DNA of 33,760 bases from Planctomycetota bacterium (GTDB taxonomy: Bacteria > Planctomycetota > Planctomycetia > Pirellulales > UBA1268), in contig QWQJ01000145.1 of NCBI GenBank assembly GCA_003670865.1, forward strand, positions 1 to 33,760, in the 5' to 3' direction. Made by a program: the position numbers and the translations under genes. This document shows positions 25,660-33,476 of this stretch, one piece after another. Every line of letters begins with the position of its first letter. Within the stretch, counting starts at the first letter, position 1. Below the pieces are notes generated by a model, which made no database searches, had not been told where the DNA came from, and saw nothing but the letters and a program-made list of their open reading frames with translations.

Positions 25660-27999
25660 TTATCGCCGCAGCAGGCTGACCGCAATGCGCACGCCGGCGG
25701 TATTGGGGATTGGCAAAAGACGCCTAGCCGCATTGCCCGCAGAATCGCCAATCGCCGCGCCCGGTGGCAGATTGACCCACTGGCCTAAACCAATCCCGCG
25801 ACTTGCCGTGTCGCCGGCAACCACGGTGTAGCGGAAAATGAGTGTGTCGCTGCCGGAGCCTGTGGCATAGCGCGCTTGCCGCGTTGTGCTGCCAATCTTC
25901 AAAGTGATGCTCGGCACGCCCGTGACGATCACCGATTCGCTGTAGCGAACGCTGAACGAGAGCACATCGCCAATCCGATACAGGGATGAAAGGGGAGCTA
26001 GCATGGCGACTGGCCGTGGAATGTCTGTGTCGATTCTGATGGCTGCAGTGTTTGTTGTTGGCAAGCCAAGTAGAATGTTGGCACCCGCCCTTCTTTGGAT
26101 GGTCGCGGTCGGAGGCAATGTCACGCTGCTGGCAAGAGCGATGCCGTTGGCATCGTTGTCCCCGGTCACCACCGTGTAAACAAATGTCAGTTCACGGCTA
26201 CCCGACCCACTGGTGTACAGAGCCTCTTTCACGATCGAGCCTATCGTGATGCTTATCCTGGGTGTTCCGACGACGATCACCACTGCGTTCATCGCGGCCT
26301 GCAGGGTGAGCACTTCTCCAGCCCGGTAGGTTTTAGCAGCGGGCAGACGGATCGATTGGATCACAACAGGCGGCAGGATAGGCAGTGGAGTGGGTGGGAC
26401 AACTGGAATGCTGCCCGAATCGCCGGCGACGAATGCGCCGATCGTGCCGGGGCTTGTGCGAGGCAAACCATTGCGGTCGTAGGCCACACGATTGACCAGA
26501 GTGCCAGTTGGCACAACGGGCCGGAGCGGCGCGTCTGCCCATGTAAAAAAGTCGGGGAGATCAACTGCCGCTGGAGGCGTAAAACTGGGTGACAATCGGT
26601 AGTCGCCGTGAAGCGGATCAACGAGAATCGGCTGCACAGAATTGATCAAATTGTGTGCCAGTACGTCGGCGCTCAGTGAGGCAGACTCAATTCCCAACGA
26701 GTGATCTGCGGGCCCGTTAAAAATTACATTCCCCCTGATTTGCAGGTTTGTATCGGCTCTCGCCAAGGAGGGAATATTCGACCCGATGCCCGGAGTGCGG
26801 GGCGTTGCAACGACAAACTGCTGCCACGCACTGGTGTAGCCGGCGGGATTGAGCACGACATTGTTGTAGATAAAGACATTCCGGTTGGGGACTGGCTCAT
26901 CGCCGCCGACAACCGTCGTGCCCCAGCCACCCTGCTGTAAAAATGTGCGGCAGGCGGCCTGATTGCCATCGCATGTGCGGCTGCCAAAAACAACCTCAAT
27001 CAGATGGCTTCTGGCGCCCACTCGGTAAAGGGTGTTGTGAGCCATCAGAATGTTGTATCCCCCATTGACACCGATCCCCGCACCCTGCGTGTCGTGGATC
27101 ACATTATTGATGAACTTGATGTCATAGGCTTCGTAGTGCAGCCATGGCGACACCATGAATTCAAAACCGGTGCCTTGGCCTGCCGTGAAGCCGCCCGTGC
27201 CGGCGTCATAAAATTCGTTTCCTGCCACAGTTAAATAGGCAGAGCCCCCCTTGGCATACATCGCCCAATCGACGGAGCGATGAATCTTGTTGCCGACAAC
27301 ATGGCCATACTGCACGCCGACAAAGTCCACGGCATTGTCGGTGGCGCCTGAAATGTCAGAGTTCTCAATAAACACATACTGACACTGATTCGCCTTGAGA
27401 GTTTCCTGCGGAGCAGCATAGGCAAAAATATCGCCGAGTCCGCGGATGGTTGTCTGGCGAATGAGAATATGAGAACAGGAGTCGAGGTGCAAAACATCAC
27501 CGCCCCCAGCGGAGATATCCAGGCCGATGAGGTAGAGCCAGTGGCAGTCGTAAATATTCATAGCCGGCAGTCTCGCCGTGCCAGCGCCGTCGGCGGCTTC
27601 AAGAATGATTGGCGCGGCCAGCGTGCCCCGCCTCTGTTCCCAGTAATGTGGCACATCCGATTCGGCATAGGTGCCAGCCATTAAGTGAATGCGGACACCT
27701 TGTGAAAGTGTCGTGCCAGCGGGAATGCGACCCCAGGCTTCGGTGAGCGTGCGGAGGGCCTGCTGCCGCCCTGCCCCGCTGCTGGCGTCATTGCCTTGAG
27801 TGGGATTGACCCACAGATCGGTGACCAAAGGGGTGCCAATCTCAAACGCCGGCAGAAGTGTGGCCGTCAGGGCCAGTCGCCGTTCAAACGGCTCAAAACC
27901 GATAAGTGTTTCTTTGAATTCTTTGGGCAATCGCACAGAATACCGCGTCTTAACCCTGAAAAAAAGGGGACGGATCCAACTCAAAAGAGTTTTCTGCAC
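25660..27999 (-). CDS. Secreted right-handed beta-helix protein with LEPR-XLL-like motif and two Ig-like repeats
   Basis: 779 residues from GTG 27999, with AGGG about 8 bases upstream. The start carries the planctomycete surface-protein motif GFEPFERRLALTA (about 34-46), similar to LEPR-XLL. Residues about 60-480 form parallel beta-helix coils with recurrent IxNNVI, VAGNEFYD, IRGNVIFNGP-type turns, as in pectate-lyase-like and DUF1565 proteins (WVNPTQGNDASSGAG opening). The C-terminal part holds two related domains of about 95 residues: YRAGEVLTLQ … GTPRISITIG … SGSGSRELTFVYTVVTGD and YRIGDVLSFS … GVPSITLKIG … GSGSDTLIFRYTVVAGD. A role in binding or cleaving polysaccharides is inferred; no catalytic residues were identified. 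Confidence 0.85.
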   Translation of the reverse strand: MQKTLLSWIRPLFFRVKTRYSVRLPKEFKETLIGFEPFERRLALTATLLPAFEIGTPLVTDLWVNPTQGNDASSGAGRQQALRTLTEAWGRIPAGTTLSQGVRIHLMAGTYAESDVPHYWEQRRGTLAAPIILEAADGAGTARLPAMNIYDCHWLYLIGLDISAGGGDVLHLDSCSHILIRQTTIRGLGDIFAYAAPQETLKANQCQYVFIENSDISGATDNAVDFVGVQYGHVVGNKIHRSVDWAMYAKGGSAYLTVAGNEFYDAGTGGFTAGQGTGFEFMVSPWLHYEAYDIKFINNVIHDTQGAGIGVNGGYNILMAHNTLYRVGARSHLIEVVFGSRTCDGNQAACRTFLQQGGWGTTVVGGDEPVPNRNVFIYNNVVLNPAGYTSAWQQFVVATPRTPGIGSNIPSLARADTNLQIRGNVIFNGPADHSLGIESASLSADVLAHNLINSVQPILVDPLHGDYRLSPSFTPPAAVDLPDFFTWADAPLRPVVPTGTLVNRVAYDRNGLPRTSPGTIGAFVAGDSGSIPVVPPTPLPILPPVVIQSIRLPAAKTYRAGEVLTLQAAMNAVVIVVGTPRISITIGSIVKEALYTSGSGSRELTFVYTVVTGDNDANGIALASSVTLPPTATIQRRAGANILLGLPTTNTAAIRIDTDIPRPVAMLAPLSSLYRIGDVLSFSVRYSESVIVTGVPSITLKIGSTTRQARYATGSGSDTLIFRYTVVAGDTASRGIGLGQWVNLPPGAAIGDSAGNAARRLLPIPNTAGVRIAVSLLRR

Positions 28000-28305
28000 G
28001 GCAGATACCCTGTGATTGTAAAGGTCGAGAAAGAAATGGTTTTCTTCCGATGCCCCCTTCGTGCCAGAATTCTATGCAGTCCATCGGGAGAAAGAAACTC
28101 ACGACCAGGGTCCCAAATTCATTACTGTCCCGACGCAAGGAATCCCCAAAGCCGGTAAAGGTGTACGAGGTTCTGATTGAACGCCAATCCAAGCCCATCA
28201 AAATGGGGTCTTTTGGGCAGAAATGCATGTAAATTGCATATGACAATTGAGTTGCCTATGTTCAGGAGAGCTCAATCGTATCCCCATTCGCTTGGATGAT
28301 ATCCC
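28000..28305. other. Divergent intergenic region
   Basis: About 306 bases between the start of the beta-helix gene (minus) and the first pseudopilin gene (plus). It must hold both promoters, but I see no convincing -35/-10 pair. It has a weak inverted repeat AATTG-7-CAATT (28233-28249) containing TGCATATG. A minus-strand open frame of about 98 codons here has no recognisable protein character. Confidence 0.5.
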
Positions 28306-29283
28306 ATGCCATCGCTCCACCCCCATGTGTTGGCTCGCAATGCATGGCGGGCGTTCACGTTTGTGGAACTACTCGTCGCGATTGCCATCATTGGCACGCT
28401 GGTGGGCCTGCTCTTACCCGCCGTGCAGTCGGCCCGTAAAAGTGGACGGGCTTTGCAGTGCAAAAATAATCTCCATCAGCTCGGCGTTGCGCTCCATCAT
28501 TTTCACGATCATGCGAGGCCTTTTCCCGCTGGTTGGAAAGGCCCGCATCAAGGCCATGAGCCCGCGCTCCCTCAAGATGATCAGCCGGGCTGGGGCTGGG
28601 CGGTAAGCCTGTTGCCGCAGATTGAGCAGGAGGGCGTTTTAAATCAGATCGATTTTAAAAAGCCGCTCTATGATTCGAGCAATCCGTCCCAACACGCCGC
28701 GGTGCGAAAAGCTGCGGTTCCAGTGTTTCTCTGTCCCTCAGACATTCCCGGGCCGACACAGTCTGGATCAGGGGTCTTTGCCATCGGCAGCGACGATGGT
28801 CAGGAGGAAACAACCGTTGAGGGACAACTCTATCACAAGGTGGATGGCGAGCCATTCGCTCCGCTTTGTGACGTTGCCAAGGCCAACTAAGTTGGACTCT
28901 ACGGCACTACGGAGGTTGACGAGGCTCCAGCGGGCGGCAACGGCATCTTTTTTCGCAATAGTCGCGTTGGTTTCAAGGGGATGCTGGATGGTTCGAGCAA
29001 GACGATCCTAGTGGGGGAGCGACGATCACAGCTAGGTTGCAGTGCGTGGGCCGGCGTTGTCGTTGGAGCCAAGGCCCAGCGGGTCCGCAATGTCGGCGTC
29101 GCTGACCACACGCCCAATCATCCCGAAGGGCATTTTGACGACTTTTCAAGCCAGCATCCTGCGGGCGTGAACTTTCTATTTGGGGGTGCTTCCGTTCGAC
29201 GCTTGAACGACTCGATTGACGACGCTGTTTATCAGGCCCTCTGTACTCGGCAGGGCGGAGAAGTCGAAGGCGTTCTCGACTGA
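28306..29283 (+). pseudogene. DUF1559 pseudopilin-like gene interrupted by one in-frame stop
   Basis: The frame from ATG 28306 reads a type IV prepilin-like start (A/FTFVELLVAIAIIGTLVGLL, Glu5 present after the cleavage site), then CKNNLHQLGVALHHFHD and DUF1559 sequence up to …DVAKAN. TAA at 28888-28890 interrupts it. The same frame continues VGLYGTTEVDEAPAGGNGIF FRNSR … DGSSKTILVGERR … to TGA at 29281-29283. DUF1559 proteins normally read NYVG here, so TAC to TAA is the simplest explanation. The C-terminal H-X9-DG motif is also changed (HPAGVNFLFGGAS). Without the stop the product would be 325 residues, normal for the family. It may be dead, a sequencing error or translated by read-through. 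Confidence 0.8.
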
Positions 29284-29335
29284 AACGGCGTCTCCAGCCC
29301 GACGAGTAAAATCGTCTATCAGTCTCTCTTGCAAT

Positions 29336-29355
29336 TCTAATGCATATGCATTAGA
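29336..29355. repeat. Perfect 20-base palindrome upstream of second pseudopilin gene
   Basis: TCTAATGCATATGCATTAGA is its own reverse complement. It lies between the broken DUF1559 gene and the next pseudopilin gene, 84 bases before the latter's ATG. It could be a binding site for a dimeric regulator. The core TGCATATG is also found at 28236-28243, upstream of the first pseudopilin gene. Confidence 0.6.
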
Positions 29356-29438
29356 GTGTGTACGGGCGTGTGAATTGCAGAAAGAACCTGCTGCCACTTC
29401 CCTTTGTCGCCCTCTCTTGTCCAGAGCCGGAATGTGTC

Positions 29439-30191
29439 ATGCAAGCAGCCTCCCTGCGTAAGCAGCAAGAACCGCGGAAGCAGCATGAACCGCGAAAACA
29501 GAAAAATCGCCCGGCCTTCACGCTGGTGGAGTTGCTCGTGGTGACTACGATCATTGGCGTTTTAATGGGTCTTTTAATGCCCGCCGTGCAGTCAGCGCGG
29601 GCCGTAGCCAGACGCACTCATTGCGGCAGCAACATGCGGCAAGTTGGATTGGGGGTGCTCATGTTCGCTGACACTCACAACGGCAAATGGCCGGAAACAA
29701 CTCATAGTGTTGAGCCTGATTCCGAGACGGGTGACTTCACCAAGGCCTGGATCTACACTGTCGCTCCCTACCTCGAAAGCGTTGATGCCATTCGGATTTG
29801 TCCAGACGACCCGCTTGCCGCCGATCGACTCAAAGCCAAACTTACCAGCTACACGCTGAACGGTTGGCTGTCGAATGAAGCCAAGCCGGCATTCGATCGG
29901 ATGCGCAAAATAACCGAGCCATCAAAGTCGATCCTGGCGTTTGAACTTTCAGAGATCAAAGGCCTCGATGTGTACGCCGATCATGTCCATTCCTTCAATT
30001 GGTTTGGCAAAACCGCAAAGGCAAAGGGCACGGTGTTTACTGGCGTTTCTAACGAAGTCTCCGTTGGCCGTCACGCAGGTTTTGCCCACTACCTCTATGC
30101 CGATGGCCGCGTGGACCTGGTGAACGCATCCGACATTGCCAGTTGGTGCTCCGCCCCGTTTAGCGCCCCAGAATTTTCAAAGCCCAGATAA
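29439..30191 (+). CDS. Pseudopilin-like protein with H-X9-DG motif
   Basis: 250 residues from ATG 29439; a GTG at 29358 would add 27 residues, but these resemble nothing. A basic leader with the repeat RKQQEP-RKQHEP-RKQ precedes the prepilin helix A/FTLVELLVVTTIIGVLMGLL, which has Glu5. After this come GSNMRQVGLGVLMFADTHNG KWP, DAIRICPDDP, TSYTLNGWLS and, near the end, HAGFAHYLYADGRVDLV, the H-X9-DG motif of planctomycete pseudopilin-like proteins. It is cleaved by a prepilin peptidase in related systems and inserted in the membrane; its exact role is unknown. It follows the broken DUF1559 gene by 155 bases. Confidence 0.85.
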   Translation: MQAASLRKQQEPRKQHEPRKQKNRPAFTLVELLVVTTIIGVLMGLLMPAVQSARAVARRTHCGSNMRQVGLGVLMFADTHNGKWPETTHSVEPDSETGDFTKAWIYTVAPYLESVDAIRICPDDPLAADRLKAKLTSYTLNGWLSNEAKPAFDRMRKITEPSKSILAFELSEIKGLDVYADHVHSFNWFGKTAKAKGTVFTGVSNEVSVGRHAGFAHYLYADGRVDLVNASDIASWCSAPFSAPEFSKPR

Positions 30192-30278
30192 GACTACCCG
30201 TTTTTATCCTGCAATCATTTGACCACGCAGTTTTATTTTTAGGATCGATCCTGCCGCAGTAAAACCTTCCGTTTTATT

Positions 30279-30284
30279 GATAAT
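30279..30284 (+). promoter_or_regulatory. Candidate -10 box upstream of PEP-CTERM gene
   Basis: GATAAT (5 of 6 matches to the sigma-70 -10 box) lies 26 bases before the ATG at 30310 in an AT-rich stretch. No good -35 box sits 17 bases upstream. An alternative TTGACC (30219-30224) has a TAGGAT 15 bases on. Confidence 0.18.
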
Positions 30285-30309
30285 CCCCATTTAAAAAGAA
30301 AGTTTTCAG

Positions 30310-31140
30310 ATGCACGCTACACGCCAGTTGCTACCGCTGCCTCTTGTCTCTAAGCCAAGCTTTTTGGCTGCAACGTTGGTCGCGATTGAGCTGCTCTCAT
30401 GTCTCTCGGTCTGGGCCCAGCACGACGATGTAGTCCCCTATAGCAACGGCACGCAGGTCCTCACCGGAGGCCACGATGACTTAGCAAATACCACAACGCA
30501 GATTGAGAATGTGTTTGGCTATGACTTTGGCGAAACCACAGAAAATTTTGCCAGTGACCCGGGTTTCAATAATGGCTCTGCCTTTACCACAGAATCATTT
30601 CCATCCAGTGGAGCCCTGCCGGCCGGAACGCTGACGTTTCATGTGCAGTCGGGACTCCAGTATTGGAATGGAGCAGCAGGGGGTACTTTTGTGCCAGCAC
30701 CGACTGGGCTGCAGATCAAACTAACAAAGGCAGCCAATCAAATCCTCGTTTCAGGCTCGTCAGCGGCCGAGTCGGGCGGGCTCCCAATCGGCGCTACTGC
30801 CTCGGGCCGCATTCACACACATCTGGAATCAAGTATCTGGGGCGGACTCACGGCAGCATATGACCCATTGACTCTCGGCGGCCCTGACGGCGTTTACGCA
30901 TTTGGAGCAACTCTCTCGCTGCCGGGGAGCGGGCTTTCGCCATCAGATCCGATCTATTTTGTGTTCAATCAAAATCTTCCCGAGAGTTCTCATGATTCAG
31001 CCATCGACTACTTCACAAATGGTCAAACCGGTGCTCTGGTGCCAGAGCCTTCGACCGTGATTCTGGCTATTCTCGGTCTGGCGGTCATCGGTTTGACTGG
31101 TCTTGGCCGTAACGGCATGGCTCGCCCATATGGCCAATAG
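30310..31140 (+). CDS. PEP-CTERM sorting domain protein
   Basis: 276 residues from ATG 30310, preceded by a purine-rich AAAGAAAG. An N-terminal signal peptide (about 17-36, ending VWA/Q) precedes a mature region rich in Gly, Ser, Thr and Asp with no recognised enzyme motif. The C-terminus is a textbook PEP-CTERM tail: VPEPSTVILAILGLAVIGLT followed by a basic end (GLGRNGMARPYGQ). In known systems exosortase recognises PEP and removes the tail during export to the cell surface or matrix. No exosortase gene is in the window. The protein is probably a surface or extracellular-matrix protein. Confidence 0.9.
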   Translation: MHATRQLLPLPLVSKPSFLAATLVAIELLSCLSVWAQHDDVVPYSNGTQVLTGGHDDLANTTTQIENVFGYDFGETTENFASDPGFNNGSAFTTESFPSSGALPAGTLTFHVQSGLQYWNGAAGGTFVPAPTGLQIKLTKAANQILVSGSSAAESGGLPIGATASGRIHTHLESSIWGGLTAAYDPLTLGGPDGVYAFGATLSLPGSGLSPSDPIYFVFNQNLPESSHDSAIDYFTNGQTGALVPEPSTVILAILGLAVIGLTGLGRNGMARPYGQ

Positions 31141-31442
31141 CGATCGGCAGATCTACGCCACCGATCAAAACGTTCCTGCTCGACACCGGATTTGGGGTCT
31201 GTCGGCGGGTGTTGCGACCGTGAGTTAGAAGGGAATACCGGCTGCGGTTAACCCAAAGACAAGGGAGTGGCTGGCAATTTGTCAGACCTTTTCCCAAGTC
31301 TCCGCCTTCCAGTTGCCGATACTTCTAATCTCGTCAGTTGGGTTTCGACATCGGGTGAGCGGATGTGGTTGGGAGCAGGGCTAGGGCTCCGATCGCAGAT
31401 CGTCTCATCGCTTTTCACTCTTAGATGTCAGGAAAGATTGTT
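31141..31442. other. Intergenic region, no gene seen
   Basis: About 300 bases between the PEP-CTERM gene and the sigma factor. I find no protein-like frame, RNA gene or strong hairpin. The sigma factor's promoter should be here but is not recognisable. Confidence 0.5.
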
Positions 31443-32612
31443 ATGATCGCCATTCTGAAGAAAATGCCACAGCTGTCTGGTTCCTCTCAGGCCACCTCCC
31501 TTCGCACCACTCAGAAGGACCGAAAAGCGACTCCAAAGAGTGCAACCCTTCTAGTGCGTGAGAGCCGAAAAGCGACTCCACGGAGTGCAACCATTCTGGG
31601 TCGCGTTCCAGCCAAACAGGCTGCTTCCGGTCGCAGGTCGACCAAGCGAACTGGGTCGGGTCTCACGTTGGCCAAGCGGCCTGTATCAGATCGCACGCTG
31701 GCCAAGCGAAAGGCGATTCTTGAGGAACGCCGACGCCGCCTCTTTGATCTGGAATTAGACTACATTCCTTGCCGTCAGTTTTTGAAAGCCGATGCGGAGA
31801 AATTGGCGACTTTGGCTCCGGCAGATGCACTTGTGCCACTGGGGCAACACTCCCTGAGCTCGGCCGCCGGCAAGGGGTTGACGCCTTATTTGGCCAGCCT
31901 CTACACAACTCGGTTGCTCAGCAAGGCTGAAGAGCAGTTTTATTTCCGCCGGATGAATTGGCTTAAGTTCCGGGCGGCAGCGGCCCGGGGTAAACTCGAT
32001 CGCCGAAGGGCAACCCTCAAACAGATTGATCAGGTGGAGACCTGGATCACTGAAGCGGAAGCTGTAAAGTCGATTATCATCACATCCAATTTAAGGTTAG
32101 TTGTCTCGATTGCCAAGAAGTTTGTTGATCCCACCAATTCATTTGAGGAGTTGGTGAGCGACGGAAACATGGCGCTCTTGCGAGCGGTGGAAAAGTTTAG
32201 TTTTGAGTTGGGCAATCGGTTCAGCACCTACGCCACATACGCTGTTCAGAGACACTTTTACAGAATTTGTTTTAAAAGTCGGCAGCAGCGGACGCGATTT
32301 GTATCAGATGATCAATCGCTCAGAGAAAAAGCTGACGATCCAATGGAGACTGGTTATTGCTCGCCGCAGCAGGTTGGAGTGCTTAAGGTTTTGTTCTCAA
32401 AATTCCTAACGGAACTTGAACCCCGCGAAAGGCAGATTGTTGTGGCTCGCTTTGGTTTTGATGGGAAAGCACCCCGCACGTTTCGCGAGTTGGGGGCAGA
32501 AATGGGAGTCTGTAAGGAGCGAATTCGCCAGATTCAAACGCGAGCCATGGACAAGTTGCGCGAGATGGCCGCTGCCTCTCGCCTTGAGCAGACAGTAGGC
32601 GATTGGTTGTGA
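31443..32612 (+). CDS. Sigma-70 family RNA polymerase sigma factor, lacking region 3
   Basis: 389 residues from ATG 31443, chosen because AGGAAAG sits about 7 bases upstream; an ATG at 31425 has no ribosome site. A basic low-complexity N-terminus holds two tandem repeats (RKATPKSATLLVRES / RKATPRSATILGRVP, then LTLAKRPVSD / RTLAKRKAIL). Region 1.2-like YLASLYTTRLLSKAEEQFYF, region 2 (NLRLVVSIAKKFVD … FEELVSDGNMALLRAVEKFS … NRFSTYATYAVQRHFYRI) and region 4 (LEPRERQIVVARFGFDGKAP … FRELGAEMGVCKERIRQIQT RAMDKL) follow. Between regions 2 and 4 there are only about 45 residues, too few for a standard region 3. The WW pair after TYAT in primary sigma factors is YA here. The SDR gene follows after 13 bases. 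Confidence 0.9.
   Translation: MIAILKKMPQLSGSSQATSLRTTQKDRKATPKSATLLVRESRKATPRSATILGRVPAKQAASGRRSTKRTGSGLTLAKRPVSDRTLAKRKAILEERRRRLFDLELDYIPCRQFLKADAEKLATLAPADALVPLGQHSLSSAAGKGLTPYLASLYTTRLLSKAEEQFYFRRMNWLKFRAAAARGKLDRRRATLKQIDQVETWITEAEAVKSIIITSNLRLVVSIAKKFVDPTNSFEELVSDGNMALLRAVEKFSFELGNRFSTYATYAVQRHFYRICFKSRQQRTRFVSDDQSLREKADDPMETGYCSPQQVGVLKVLFSKFLTELEPRERQIVVARFGFDGKAPRTFRELGAEMGVCKERIRQIQTRAMDKLREMAAASRLEQTVGDWL
31520..31597 (+). repeat. 45-base direct repeat in sigma-factor N-terminal coding region
   Basis: CCGAAAAGCGACTCCA… starts at 31520 and again at 31565, each followed by a near-identical GAGTGCAACC stretch. The repeat keeps frame and encodes two 15-residue Lys/Arg/Ser/Thr-rich units. 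A shorter related repeat (ACG[T/C]TGGCCAAGCG) follows at about 31665-31710. Confidence 0.8.
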
Positions 32613-32625
32613 TCGGAGAGGTTCC

Positions 32626-33405
32626 ATGCAGTCGGCACAGCAGCGAGTTTTGATTCTAGGCGCGTACGGCGGCACCGGATCGGCTCTAGCAAGGCTGTTA
32701 GTATCAGGAGGATCGCAGGTTTTTTTAGCTGGTCGAGACTCCCAACGCCTCGGATATTTAGCTGACCAACTCGCGATGCCACACGGGCTTTTAGACGCCA
32801 GCAATCCAGATGCGATTGATGCAATTGCCGATGAAGCAGCGGCAACACTCGGTGGCTTGACGGGGATCGCTAACTGCGTCGGCTCACTGCTCCTCAAGCC
32901 AGCCCATTTGACGAGCACTGCCGACTGGAATGCCACGCTCGCAGCAAATCTTTCGAGTGCATTTGGTTGCGTGCGTGCGGCGGGACGGTTGCTCAAGGCC
33001 GGTGCTCATGGCAAGGCTCTGGATGGATCGTCCGAGGGCGGATCTGTTGTGCTCGTGTCGAGTGCGGCAGCGAGGGTTGGCTTAGCGAACCACGAGACAA
33101 TTGCTGCCGCCAAAGCTGGAGTGATCGGGCTTGTGCTTTCTGCAGCTGCCACATACGCGCGACAGAAGATCCGGTTTAACGCCGTGGCACCGGGTTTGGT
33201 TCGCACGCCGCTGACAAAAGGATTGACATCGAGCGAATTAGCTGAGAAGGCTTCTGTAGCAATGCATCCGCTGGGTCGGTTGGGAGAGCCGGAGGAGGTG
33301 GCCCGCGTAATTGCCTTCTTGCTCGATCCGGCCCAAAGCTGGATCACAGCACAGGTGATCGGTATCGACGGCGGACTGGCCGATGTCCGCGGCCGTCCGA
33401 GCTAA
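32626..33405 (+). CDS. SDR-family protein with the catalytic Tyr replaced
   Basis: 259 residues, ATG 32626 with a strong GGAGAGG ribosome site. The Rossmann NAD(P) motif is GAYGGTG (12-18), followed by NLSSAF (Asn108) and the catalytic-Ser region VVLVSSAAAR (Ser146). The usual YxxxK reads IAAAK (Ile159, Lys163) in the segment NHETIAAAKAG. The Tyr that normally protonates the substrate is therefore missing. NAVAPGLVRTPLT and the C-terminal IDGG follow as in FabG-like proteins. The rest is intact, so the protein may bind cofactor without classical reduction or use another residue. It starts 13 bases after the sigma factor stop, so the two are almost certainly co-transcribed. Confidence 0.88.
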   Translation: MQSAQQRVLILGAYGGTGSALARLLVSGGSQVFLAGRDSQRLGYLADQLAMPHGLLDASNPDAIDAIADEAAATLGGLTGIANCVGSLLLKPAHLTSTADWNATLAANLSSAFGCVRAAGRLLKAGAHGKALDGSSEGGSVVLVSSAAARVGLANHETIAAAKAGVIGLVLSAAATYARQKIRFNAVAPGLVRTPLTKGLTSSELAEKASVAMHPLGRLGEPEEVARVIAFLLDPAQSWITAQVIGIDGGLADVRGRPS

Positions 33406-33476
33406 CGACAGTCCTTTGCTGCACCAGGACGGGCTGAGGATGACGGCTATCCGAGGAGTTGCTATCCTCTGCCAGT

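Noticed and set aside
25509-25751. 81-codon upstream extension of the DUF4139 gene
   Set aside because: It would bury the clear signal peptide that begins at ATG 25508 and overlaps the 3' end of the beta-helix gene.
27950-28246. 98-codon minus-strand open frame upstream of the beta-helix gene
   Set aside because: No homology-like pattern, no good start codon, and it overlaps the GTG start of the beta-helix gene in another frame.
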